Shown here: piece after piece, positions 13,215 to 20,273 of the stretch
Numbering within the stretch: position 1 is the stretch's first letter
Layout of the letters: every line of letters begins with the position of its first letter
Assembly: GCA_937876055.1 (NCBI GenBank)
Contig: CALEIW010000098.1
Coordinates: 1-20,273 of the forward strand
Direction: 5' to 3'
From: an uncultured euryarchaeote
GTDB lineage: Archaea; Thermoplasmatota; Poseidoniia; Poseidoniales; Thalassarchaeaceae
Length of the DNA: 20,273 nucleotides
Notes under the pieces: model-generated
What the model was told of the DNA's origin: nothing
The model's input: only the letters and a program-made list of their open reading frames with translations
The model's database searches: none
Made by a program: the position numbers and the translations under genes

Positions 13215-16200
13215 TCAAGCCCCAACCGCTTCAACCTGCTGAGTCTCCTTGCTCCTCGTCCGAGACATAGCCCCAAGCATTGCTGGTGTAACGACTAGGC
13301 TGGCGAACAGGGAAAGCCCAATCATTGCGGCACAGAACAAACCGAAGCTCGCAAAGAAGCCCATTGCAGAGCGTGTTATGATTAGGAATCCTGTTACATC
13401 AGAGACTGCTGAACCGAACAGGGCAAGGCCTGCAGCCCCACCAATTGCCTTGATGCTGGTCTCTACATCTGCACCTGTTGCGCGTTCCTCTCGATACCTC
13501 TCAACCACGTGAATAACGTAGTCTATTCCTACACCTAGACTCATCGCAGCAATTGCGACTGTAACCATGTTCAATCCATATCCAGCAGCCGCGATTATTG
13601 CGTACAACCAAATTATGACAATCACAATCGGAATTGTCGTAAAGATTGCAGTCGAGAGAGATCTAGTTCCCCAATATCCAGCGCCTATGACTAATAGAAT
13701 TGCAATTGCAATAGCGAGATTTACGCTAACTGTGAGATATACATATCCGGTAATTGCAATAATTACCGGCGAGGATACAGCAAGGTCCCTAATTGAATAG
13801 TCATCAAACCCATACTCGACCTTTCGGAATCCCCACCATAGTGTGATTAGACAAAATAGAACTCCTAAGACTAGTGTGCCTTGAAGTTGATTCTGCATGC
13901 TATTGGCAGCGACAAAACGAGTTACTGGATCACCGGTAGCGATAGCCCATGTTACCGGATATTCTTCACTAGCAGATTCTATATCTGCCCTTTGTGAGAT
14001 GTCTTGAGCAGCCAACTCTTGGAAGGGTTGCATATCCATTTCCATCTCTGTCAAAACCTGTTCAACAACGATGAACTGTTCAGGGTTTGCGATACCCCAT
14101 CGAAGTGTCATTCGAGGGTATTCTGGAATGCTACCATCTTGACAAAGATGTACCATTTCAGGGTCTATTTCGCAATTTGGAGCGATGTTAAGCGCCGTCA
14201 ATGATGGTGGAATATGTGGGATGTATCCGCCTTCTGGAACCCCATAGACATAGACGAATCCATACATGAATCGCAAGCAATCTCTGTCGGCATCGTCTGG
14301 TAATCCTGTGAATAGTGTATCACATTCAAGTGAGTCAGATTGCCAACCGGCTTCAACAAATGGCGTAACGTTGGCGAACATACTAGCCTTAGCGGCCCAA
14401 ACTAACTCATCTACTGCATGAAGTTCGGGTGTACCTAGTGGAGTCTTGGTATATTTCCCAGGATCGTTAGGACTTGAATTGGCCATATTGTCTCTAGTTG
14501 CCTGAATCGCTGCGAAGACCCTAGGATCTAGCATATCGCCTTCGATAATTACTACCGCTGGCTCCCCTTCGTCACTGAATCTAGTATTGACTAGCTCGAC
14601 CGCCTGAGCGAAATCGGATTCTTCATCGAGGAAATCTTCTACCTTGAAATCTCCTTCAAGACTGAGCATCATAGGCACAGCAACGGCCGTGATTGCCAAA
14701 ATCAAGACGAGTAAAACGGCCGAATTCTTTGAGGAATTATCTGCAATTTTCACTAGATTTTCTTCACTTATCATGTGAACTATACCTTCCTCTTCTTCTG
14801 GTAACTTTCCTTTTCCTCGGAGATGTTTATCCCAATCCATTCGAATTAACGGCGCCCAGATGCCTGTCAGAATAAATGCTGCAGCGACCCCTAATGCTGC
14901 CTCAACTCCGAATGACCTTAGTGCTGCAATGTCAGAGGTCAAGTTTGCAGCAAACGCAGACATAGTAGTGAAAGACGTCAACATGATTGCTCTTCCAACT
15001 CTAGATAATGATGAGTGAGCTGATTCTTCTGGCGTACGTCCTCGGCGCCTCTCCTCCTTGTAGCGATGCAGCGCGTGTAGGCTGTCATCAATACCAAGAG
15101 CAATGACGAGTATTGGAAGTAAGTTGGAAAATTGGCTCTTGCTGATTATCTTGAATCCATATCTTTCACCGAGAACCATCATCCACCCAATTGAACCCTG
15201 CATCCAGAGTAGTGCGAAAATTAAGGTGGCTCCGACAATAACAACATCAGATGCCCTCCTTAGACTGAACCAGAGTAGGACTGCGATTGCTAATGCCATA
15301 GCGATTAGCAGTAAACTAGATTCGATCAACTCGCGATTCAATTCTACGTTTACACCCTCATTTATTGAGAAGGTTACAGCGAGTTGATCTGTAGTTCGCA
15401 TCTGCTTTTCTAAATCGATGATTGCCCATTCAAAGCTGCATACCTCTAGTCCTTGTTCACGTAACTCCCTGCAATCATCAATGGTAAATTCAGGAGGTGT
15501 TGTGACCAAGTCAAGACCTTCGAATCGATATCCATCGGGCTCATTTTTTGCATCAGCCCAGAAATATGTAATTCCATTTTCCTCCAAATCGGTTCGACTT
15601 AATTGAATCAAAATCCAAGTCGTGGATGCTGACCATCGACCAGGGCCCCAAGTTACGTCTTCGTCGAAGGTGCCGTCTTCACGAATTGTTCCTCCAATTG
15701 GACCCATCAATGTGCTATTCTCATCGTGGGTAAATCCTCTATCGGATGAGAACCATCGAAGCATTGCCCCATCTGAGTACATAATCATCCGATGTGCTGC
15801 CAAATCAATGTGGGCTTGAGTGACGTTTGGGTCATCATAGGTTAGACATTCCAAAACTCCACAATCTTCCCAATTTGTTTTTGCAGGTTGGGGTATTCCA
15901 AATACATTGATTGTCGGTTGAGTTAGTAACGATTCACCAGCCATGAAGGCTCGCAGTAAATCGGGTAGGGACATTGGTCCCATGAATCCAGTACCGGTTA
16001 ATTCGGTTACCAATGGTCGAGTAAAATTCGATAGATAATGCGTACTCGCAATGGCGGTCTTATTCTCTATCTCCCTCAGAATTGTTAGATTGAGAATTCC
16101 TCCCAATGGGATATCCTCACCGACCAAACCTGCGCTTCTTCCTTGGTAATCCACCCTTTCTGATGGATGGGGTAAGTTGGCGTAATCTATCTCCCCATCT

Positions 16201-16484
16201 GAGGTGAAATGTGGTGCAGATGTGGATAATGAAATCGCATCCTTGCCCCTAACCGATACTGCAAAACCATGAGTTTTTTCGGCCGCTTCAAATTCATCCG
16301 CTACAACTTGATTAGCGGTTAATTCGGGTGATTCCATATCGTATGCGTTCACATCGATTGGAGTTAGGCTAGCAATCAGTCCTGGAACCATTAGTAGGCT
16401 GATTACTAGGACCGCTGCGTGTAATTTGAAACTGCGAGGAAGCAAGAAGTCGGCGACTTTGCCAAAATCTCTGACTTCCCGCAT
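13215..16484 (-). CDS. RND superfamily (MMPL/SSD-type) membrane protein
   Basis: A 1089-residue protein with the duplicated RND layout: a first helix near 22-42, a large extracellular domain to about 385, helices around 388-408, 411-437, 452-473, 500-520 and 525-548, then a helix at 588-607, a second extracellular domain to about 865, and further helices to the C-terminus. Both halves hold the typical Asp-rich TM4-type motif: IALGIDDSLHALHRY at 461-475 and SLGVGIDYVIHVVERY at 982-997. The putative proton-relay acids are Asp466/467 and Asp988. RND/MMPL members export lipids, drugs or other hydrophobic cargo by proton-motive force; substrate is unknown here. Eight extracellular Cys form four close pairs (208/213, 338/349, 721/736, 771/781), suggesting disulfides outside the cell. 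A promoter candidate lies 26 bases upstream. Confidence 0.88.
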   Translation of the reverse strand: MREVRDFGKVADFLLPRSFKLHAAVLVISLLMVPGLIASLTPIDVNAYDMESPELTANQVVADEFEAAEKTHGFAVSVRGKDAISLSTSAPHFTSDGEIDYANLPHPSERVDYQGRSAGLVGEDIPLGGILNLTILREIENKTAIASTHYLSNFTRPLVTELTGTGFMGPMSLPDLLRAFMAGESLLTQPTINVFGIPQPAKTNWEDCGVLECLTYDDPNVTQAHIDLAAHRMIMYSDGAMLRWFSSDRGFTHDENSTLMGPIGGTIREDGTFDEDVTWGPGRWSASTTWILIQLSRTDLEENGITYFWADAKNEPDGYRFEGLDLVTTPPEFTIDDCRELREQGLEVCSFEWAIIDLEKQMRTTDQLAVTFSINEGVNVELNRELIESSLLLIAMALAIAVLLWFSLRRASDVVIVGATLIFALLWMQGSIGWMMVLGERYGFKIISKSQFSNLLPILVIALGIDDSLHALHRYKEERRRGRTPEESAHSSLSRVGRAIMLTSFTTMSAFAANLTSDIAALRSFGVEAALGVAAAFILTGIWAPLIRMDWDKHLRGKGKLPEEEEGIVHMISEENLVKIADNSSKNSAVLLVLILAITAVAVPMMLSLEGDFKVEDFLDEESDFAQAVELVNTRFSDEGEPAVVIIEGDMLDPRVFAAIQATRDNMANSSPNDPGKYTKTPLGTPELHAVDELVWAAKASMFANVTPFVEAGWQSDSLECDTLFTGLPDDADRDCLRFMYGFVYVYGVPEGGYIPHIPPSLTALNIAPNCEIDPEMVHLCQDGSIPEYPRMTLRWGIANPEQFIVVEQVLTEMEMDMQPFQELAAQDISQRADIESASEEYPVTWAIATGDPVTRFVAANSMQNQLQGTLVLGVLFCLITLWWGFRKVEYGFDDYSIRDLAVSSPVIIAITGYVYLTVSVNLAIAIAILLVIGAGYWGTRSLSTAIFTTIPIVIVIIWLYAIIAAAGYGLNMVTVAIAAMSLGVGIDYVIHVVERYREERATGADVETSIKAIGGAAGLALFGSAVSDVTGFLIITRSAMGFFASFGLFCAAMIGLSLFASLVVTPAMLGAMSRTRSKETQQVEAVGA

Positions 16485-16505
16485 GACCCTTGCCCAAAAA
16501 GAGCG

Positions 16506-16515
16506 TTTTTTAATT
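16506..16515 (-). promoter_or_regulatory. Candidate TATA box for the RND gene (leaderless)
   Basis: On the minus strand the sequence AATTAAAAAA is centred about 26 bases before the RND start codon at 16484. In archaea transcription begins about 25 bases after the TATA box, which would place the first transcribed base at or next to the ATG. A leaderless message is therefore plausible. A T5 run on the minus strand at 16496-16500 downstream of it may serve as terminator for dnaJ. Confidence 0.4.
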
Positions 16516-16524
16516 GATGTTTAA

Positions 16525-17511
16525 TCAAAGGCCCGATTCTTTCAATCGGTCAAGTGCTTCTTTCTGTTCCTTGCTGACTTTTTCTGGCTCGGCCAGAATG
16601 AATTCAATATCTAGAGGACCGCCGTCGTGGCCGTGGCCAACAAGACGGCGACGATCACCAATCCGTGTGCCTTCAACGACTTCGATTTGTACTCGCTTAC
16701 CCGCTGGAGTGCGTATCCTAACTGCACCGCCTAACATCAAAGTCGAGTACGGAACTGGAACCTCCTGAATCAATCTACCACCTTCCCAACGACGTCCTTC
16801 TTCCGCATCTAGACGGATTGTGATTAGCAAGTCTCCAGCCTCTCCTTGGGGGTGTTCATGACCCATTTTTTTGAGACGTAATTGTTGACCGTGCTGAGCA
16901 CCTGAAGGTACGCTAACCGTGATTGTCGAGGATCTTGATTCAACGCCTTTACCTGAGCATTTTGGACATGGTTTTCGAGAGTTGAATGAGTTACCTTCAC
17001 ATCGTTCACATATTCTTAATCGACGATGTCCAAACTCAATTTTCGTGCCGCTGAGGGCCTGTTCTAAGGAAATATCAATTCCAGCCTCAATATCTGGACC
17101 CTTTCTTACTGGCGGTGGTTGAGACGGGTGTCTTTGTTGCCTACTTCGTTGTTGGTGTTGAGCTTCGGCTCCCCCCATCCCGCCCATAAATTGGTTGAGT
17201 ATGTCTGAGAAATCAAAGCCCTGTCCGCCGCTTCGGAAGCCGCCGCCGCCTCCACCAAATCCGGAAAATGGATTGCCGCCTCTGGCAAACATCTCCTCTA
17301 CTCTCCTCTGTTGGTCATACTCCTTTCGAGCCGAGGCTGTACCAATCTGGTCGTACGCTGCTTGAATTGCCTTGAATCTCTCTTCAGCCGCTTTATCGTC
17401 TGGATTTCTATCAGGATGATGTTGCCTTGCCAACTTGCGATAAGTCCGCTTTATCTCCGCGTCCGTTGCATCCTTTTGGACGCCTAGGACTCGGTAGGGG
17501 TCATCGGCCAT
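16525..17511 (-). CDS. dnaJ: DnaJ co-chaperone (Hsp40) with reduced zinc finger
   Basis: A 328-residue type-I-like DnaJ, expected to deliver unfolded clients to Hsp70 and stimulate its ATPase. Numbered from ATG 17511, the J domain spans about 4-68 with the invariant His-Pro-Asp at 32-34. A Gly/Phe-rich segment follows near 77-115 (FSGFGGGGGGFRSGGQGFDF), then a Gln/His-rich stretch near 118-128. The C-terminal substrate-binding part has VPSGAQHGQQLRL and LGGAVRIRTPAGKRVQIEV. The zinc finger is halved: only two Cys pairs (168/171 and 182/185), whereas typical DnaJ has four CxxCxGxG repeats. A TTG at 17520 is in frame, but the ATG gives the usual N-terminus. Hsp70 and GrpE genes are not in the window. 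The gene is divergent from the FAH-family gene and precedes the RND gene on its strand. Confidence 0.92.
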   Translation of the reverse strand: MADDPYRVLGVQKDATDAEIKRTYRKLARQHHPDRNPDDKAAEERFKAIQAAYDQIGTASARKEYDQQRRVEEMFARGGNPFSGFGGGGGGFRSGGQGFDFSDILNQFMGGMGGAEAQHQQRSRQQRHPSQPPPVRKGPDIEAGIDISLEQALSGTKIEFGHRRLRICERCEGNSFNSRKPCPKCSGKGVESRSSTITVSVPSGAQHGQQLRLKKMGHEHPQGEAGDLLITIRLDAEEGRRWEGGRLIQEVPVPYSTLMLGGAVRIRTPAGKRVQIEVVEGTRIGDRRRLVGHGHDGGPLDIEFILAEPEKVSKEQKEALDRLKESGL

Positions 17512-17583
17512 TGGTTCCAATCGGACAACGCACCCCCTTGAATCCTCGTGATGAAAACTAAGGTTAGAACACCGTATCGCTCA

Positions 17584-17596
17584 AGGCTTGAAGCCT
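17584..17596. promoter_or_regulatory. Perfect 13-base palindrome before the FAH-family gene
   Basis: AGGCTT and AAGCCT are inverted around a single central G, ending 13 bases before the FAH-family ATG at 17610, in the 98-base divergent spacer with dnaJ. Its position, between a TATA position and the start codon, suits an operator for a dimeric repressor. It could also form a short RNA hairpin. No matching second copy was seen in the window. Confidence 0.4.
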
Positions 17597-17609
17597 ACAC
17601 GATTGAACC

Positions 17610-18218
17610 ATGGGCCTAGGATGGTGCTGTTTCAGAAATTATGTCGCGCATGCAGAAGAGATAGGCGGAGACATCTCAGAAGAATATCCTAGGTTCTTCC
17701 TAAAGCCCGCAAGCGCCCATGTCGAAGCCGATGTAAATGGAAACAATGTAATTGAGTTGATGAACGAGGAGGACCACATCGATCACGAGGCTGAACTAGT
17801 CGTCAGGTTGGGGGACGATTTGCGACCAGAAGCTATGTGCATAGGATGCGATACTACTAACCGAACAAGACAAACTATTGCGAAGAATAAGAGATGGCCT
17901 TGGACTGAAGGCAAGGCATTCCGAGGAAGTGGTGTTTTGGGAACTTGGACACAATACCAAGATGGTGTTCTACAAGTTAGTATGAAAGTTAACGGTGAAA
18001 CCAAACAAGATGCCCCTACGTCTTTGATGATTCATTCTGTTGAGGATTTAGTCGAGCACCTGTCTGGTTGGTACGATCTCTCACCAGGGGATTTAGTTTG
18101 GACTGGAACACCTGCTGGTGTTGGACGCATGTACAAAGGAGATATTGTTGAAGCATCGTTGACTAACCAGAAAGGAGAGATCGTCAGCAGTTTAAATGCC
18201 AAATGTGTCGTTAATTGA
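17610..18218 (+). CDS. Fumarylacetoacetate hydrolase (FAH) family protein
   Basis: A 202-residue member of the FAH family, close in layout to the acylpyruvase/FAHD1 type, which hydrolyses C-C or C=C bonds in acyl-pyruvates or decarboxylates oxaloacetate. Visible features are NYVAHAEE at 10-17, FLKPAS at 30-35, HEAELVVRLG with Glu60 and Glu62 as metal ligands, CDTTNRTRQ with Asp81 near 80-88 matching the family's N-D-x-T-x-R-x-x-Q, Lys102 in WTEGKAF, and TGTPAGVG near 164-171. The ATG at 17610 gives a normal N-terminus. A metal-dependent hydrolase or decarboxylase is likely; the exact substrate is unclear. Its stop is 70 bases before the AIM24-family start. Confidence 0.87.
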   Translation: MGLGWCCFRNYVAHAEEIGGDISEEYPRFFLKPASAHVEADVNGNNVIELMNEEDHIDHEAELVVRLGDDLRPEAMCIGCDTTNRTRQTIAKNKRWPWTEGKAFRGSGVLGTWTQYQDGVLQVSMKVNGETKQDAPTSLMIHSVEDLVEHLSGWYDLSPGDLVWTGTPAGVGRMYKGDIVEASLTNQKGEIVSSLNAKCVVN

Positions 18219-18258
18219 TGATATTCTGACAAATTTGTTTGGATTTTTACCCCATGAA

Positions 18259-18268
18259 TCTAAAAACG
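18259..18268 (+). promoter_or_regulatory. Candidate TATA element for the AIM24-family gene
   Basis: The sequence TCTAAAAACG is centred about 26 bases before the ATG at 18289, the spacing expected for a leaderless archaeal transcript. It supports the later start. It is a single short AT-rich run, so it could be chance. Confidence 0.3.
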
Positions 18269-18288
18269 ACTGTTTTGACGAATGTGCC

Positions 18289-18972
18289 ATGGAACACGAG
18301 TTCGAATTTGGACCAGCATTCACACTGATGACCGTACATCTCTCCAATGGAGAGCAATTGAAAGTAGAGCCTGGGGCAATGGTAGCCCAGTCCTCTAATG
18401 TGGATATGAAGTCCGGAATGTCCGGCGGCTTCTTCAAGGGCTTGATGAAAAGTATGGTGGGTGGTGAATCATTTATCCTAAACACATACACGTCCAATGG
18501 AGATGGTTGGTTATCTCTTGCACCAGGGGCACCAGGAGACATTTCTTCATTCGAGCTGGGACCAGGTCAGACTCTCTTTATGCAGGGTGGAGCATTCATT
18601 GCTAGCACCGCTAATGTCGAGACAGATACAAAATTCCAGGGCGCAAAGGGATTCTTTACAGGAGAAAGTGTATTCTTTCTCCGCGCCAGCGCAACCGAAG
18701 GAACAGGTACAGTGTTCTACACTTCATACGGCGCGCTGAAGGAAATAGAAATCGATGGAGAAGAAGTTGTTGTAGACACAGGCCATGTAGTAGCGTTCAC
18801 TGATGGTGTAAGTTACACTGTAGGAAAAGTCGGTGGATTGGGGTCCGCTCTGCTCGGTGGAGAAGGACTTGTCATGAAATTCAATGGACAAGGTAAGGTA
18901 TACATTCAGACTAGAGATTTCGGTGCTCTGGCTGCTAAATTAATCCCATTCATGCCTACCCGTTCAAACTGA
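18289..18972 (+). CDS. AIM24/TIGR00266 family protein
   Basis: A 227-residue protein of the AIM24 family, a beta-sandwich protein present in bacteria, archaea and mitochondria. Its molecular role is poorly known; in yeast it affects the inner-membrane organising complex. Matching features are the N-terminus EHEFEFGPAFTLMTVHL, the segment MSGGFFKGLMKSMVGGESF, LAPGAPGDI, LFMQGGAFIAS, a conserved VVVDTGHVVAF and the C-terminal LGGEGLVMKFNGQGKVYIQTR, which matches the family's G-E-G-L-V and Q-T-R end. I chose the ATG at 18289 because it gives the usual start for this family, and a TATA-like element lies 26 bases upstream. The frame is open back to an ATG at 18196 inside the FAH gene, which would add 31 residues with no recognisable similarity. 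Confidence 0.85.
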   Translation: MEHEFEFGPAFTLMTVHLSNGEQLKVEPGAMVAQSSNVDMKSGMSGGFFKGLMKSMVGGESFILNTYTSNGDGWLSLAPGAPGDISSFELGPGQTLFMQGGAFIASTANVETDTKFQGAKGFFTGESVFFLRASATEGTGTVFYTSYGALKEIEIDGEEVVVDTGHVVAFTDGVSYTVGKVGGLGSALLGGEGLVMKFNGQGKVYIQTRDFGALAAKLIPFMPTRSN

Positions 18973-19035
18973 TTGAATTGTAGACGAGGGAAACCTTGAG
19001 TCAAACCCGCCTCTGCGGTTGGAATGAGGATGACT

Positions 19036-20273
19036 ATGTCAGAGGGTCAAAATTTGGGACAAATCGGTTCTCGCCGATATACCAATGCTTGGCTAATGGA
19101 TCACGATTGTGCTCCGCAGCACGGCGATTTCATCCTTCACCAAGATGGTTCATGGTCGACTAGTAAAGGAGACGAAGATGTCCTAGAAACAATTGATGGT
19201 TCTGGAAGAATCATTACTCGTTCTTTCCAAAATTGGCACACACATCTTCCAATGATTCTCAATAGAGGAATGGGCGAAGGATTGCCTCTGATGGAATGGT
19301 TAGAAACTGCAATTTTTCCTGTTGAGAAGAAATTGACTGAGGATCTAATCAGAGTTGGCACAAAAGCCGCTGCTGCGGAGATGATAGCAACTGGAACTAC
19401 CTATGCCTGTGACATGTATTTCCATACCGAAACAATCGGGCAGACACTTGCAGAAACTGGGGTAAGGGCAACTCTTTGTGGCCCTATTACGGATGGATTA
19501 ACTCCCAACTTTGAGCCTGGTTCAGGAGACGCACTGCGACACATGGAAGGCCTGATTACTGGAGATTCGCCTAGACCTGGAAGAATCGATTACGGGGTTG
19601 GAACTCATTCCGTTTATGTCTGTGACAAGGAAATTTTACTCAAGGGTTCAGAATTAGCAAAGAAGACTGGATGTACATTACACATTCACACTTCAGAGAC
19701 ACGAAAAGAAGTAGCAGACTGTCACGAAGCAACTGGAATGTACCCCGTTGAATATCTCGATTCATTGGACTATTTCACAGACGGAACCACTGTTTGTGCC
19801 CATTGTGGTTGGGTGACCAAGAAGGAGATGAGGATTCTAGCAGGGCACGGAGCTCATGCCGTTCATTGCCCAACATCCAACCAGAAGTTGGCTTGTGGCG
19901 GAACTATGTCCTATCCTGCGATGAAGGAAGCAGAAGTGGATGTTCGCTTGGGAACTGATGGTTCGGCGAGTAACAATTCTCTCGATATGCGTGCAGAAGC
20001 AAAAGCGGCCAGTTTGGTTCAGAAACATGATCATTGGAATGCTCGAGTTTTAGGCCCGGAAGAAACCTGGCGTTTATCGACTAAAGATTCCAAAGATTGG
20101 GTTACTTGGGATCTCAATGATATTCGAATGTCGCCTATTGGAAGAGATGGTAGAAGATTACTTCCTAACTTGCTATATTCTGGTGGTAAAGTAATGGATG
20201 TCTTTGTTGATGGTGAGGTGTTACGTAGGGACGGAGTTACACAGACCGTGGATGAGCAAAGTGCTAGAGAAGA
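19036..20273 (+). CDS. Amidohydrolase, 5'-deoxyadenosine / S-adenosylhomocysteine deaminase type (3' truncated)
   Basis: This open frame runs past the right edge, with 412 codons visible. The product belongs to the amidohydrolase superfamily, and the pattern fits the MtaD/DadD deaminases that turn SAH, methylthioadenosine or 5'-deoxyadenosine into inosine forms. Metal and catalytic sites are visible, numbered from ATG 19036: HTH with His68 and His70, LHIHTSET with His218 and Glu221, HCGW with His256, CPTSNQKLACGG near 278-289 and LGTDGSASNNSLDM with Asp308. Start choice: the ATG at 19036 has a GAGGA sequence five bases upstream; ATGs at 19024 and 19030 are also in frame. In archaea lacking SAH hydrolase such deaminases recycle SAM by-products, but I cannot say whether that holds here. 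Chlorohydrolase-like or guanine-type deaminase roles are less likely because of the SNQKL motif. Confidence 0.85.
   Translation, partial: MSEGQNLGQIGSRRYTNAWLMDHDCAPQHGDFILHQDGSWSTSKGDEDVLETIDGSGRIITRSFQNWHTHLPMILNRGMGEGLPLMEWLETAIFPVEKKLTEDLIRVGTKAAAAEMIATGTTYACDMYFHTETIGQTLAETGVRATLCGPITDGLTPNFEPGSGDALRHMEGLITGDSPRPGRIDYGVGTHSVYVCDKEILLKGSELAKKTGCTLHIHTSETRKEVADCHEATGMYPVEYLDSLDYFTDGTTVCAHCGWVTKKEMRILAGHGAHAVHCPTSNQKLACGGTMSYPAMKEAEVDVRLGTDGSASNNSLDMRAEAKAASLVQKHDHWNARVLGPEETWRLSTKDSKDWVTWDLNDIRMSPIGRDGRRLLPNLLYSGGKVMDVFVDGEVLRRDGVTQTVDEQSARE

Noticed and set aside
18196..18288. An extended AIM24-family start overlapping the FAH gene
   Set aside because: The additional 31 residues show no similarity to the family, and a TATA-like run at the right distance favours the ATG at 18289.
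1..20273. A defence island, mobile element or CRISPR array
   Set aside because: I saw no repeat-spacer pattern, no transposase or integrase motif, no terminal repeats and no toxin-antitoxin or restriction gene. The window is dominated by housekeeping genes with smooth composition.

Overview
The window reads as a piece of an archaeal chromosome, most likely a planktonic Marine Group II euryarchaeote (Candidatus Poseidoniales). The archaeal assignment rests on genes seen directly: ribosomal protein L21e, RNA polymerase subunit Rpo4/RpoF, tRNA pseudouridine synthase Pus10, the archaeal DUF655 protein, an archaeal-type phosphoglycerate kinase and an archaeal-type cis-prenyltransferase. The narrower Marine Group II call is an inference from the mixture with bacterial-looking genes (FAH-family hydrolase, DnaJ, 2Fe-2S ferredoxin, RND/MMPL protein) and moderate GC content; a tree of L21e, RsmA or PGK would test it. 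I see no insertion sequence, prophage, CRISPR array, tRNA or rRNA gene.

Layout. (1) Positions 1-3494, plus strand: the tail of a HAD-type phosphatase domain (cut by the left edge), a cis-prenyltransferase overlapping a Nudix hydrolase, a RidA-like protein and a phosphomannomutase/phosphoglucomutase. This is an envelope-lipid and sugar-phosphate neighbourhood plus metabolite-cleaning enzymes. (2) Positions 3495-5333, minus strand: a small four-helix membrane protein of unknown role and phosphoglycerate kinase. (3) Positions 5421-6967, plus strand: an M24 metallopeptidase whose stop overlaps the start of a DUF59/MIP18-like small protein. (4) Positions 6972-12750, minus strand, read from right to left: pus10, rpl21e, rpo4, DUF655, rsmA, a 363-residue zinc-ribbon protein of unknown function, a 2Fe-2S ferredoxin, a 53-residue single-span membrane protein and a cupin. 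The pus10-to-rsmA part is a known type of archaeal information-processing cluster, joining tRNA modification, the ribosome, RNA polymerase and rRNA methylation. The last four genes are an accessory tail. (5) Positions 12872-17511, minus strand: dnaJ, a 1089-residue RND/MMPL membrane protein and a DUF971 zinc protein. (6) Positions 17610-20273, plus strand: an FAH-family hydrolase, an AIM24-family protein and a 5'-deoxyadenosine/SAH deaminase-type amidohydrolase cut by the right edge.

Most of the window is ordinary housekeeping DNA. The parts that deserve attention are small: the unannotated-size membrane protein coupled to the cupin, the unknown zinc-ribbon protein behind rsmA with a strong hairpin and a 27-codon frame in its leader, the RND protein with paired extracellular cysteines and an apparent additional helix pair, a DnaJ with half a zinc finger, a DUF971 protein with Cys in place of the usual His, and a perfect 13-base palindrome before the FAH gene. 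I do not find convincing evidence for a new defence or mobile system.
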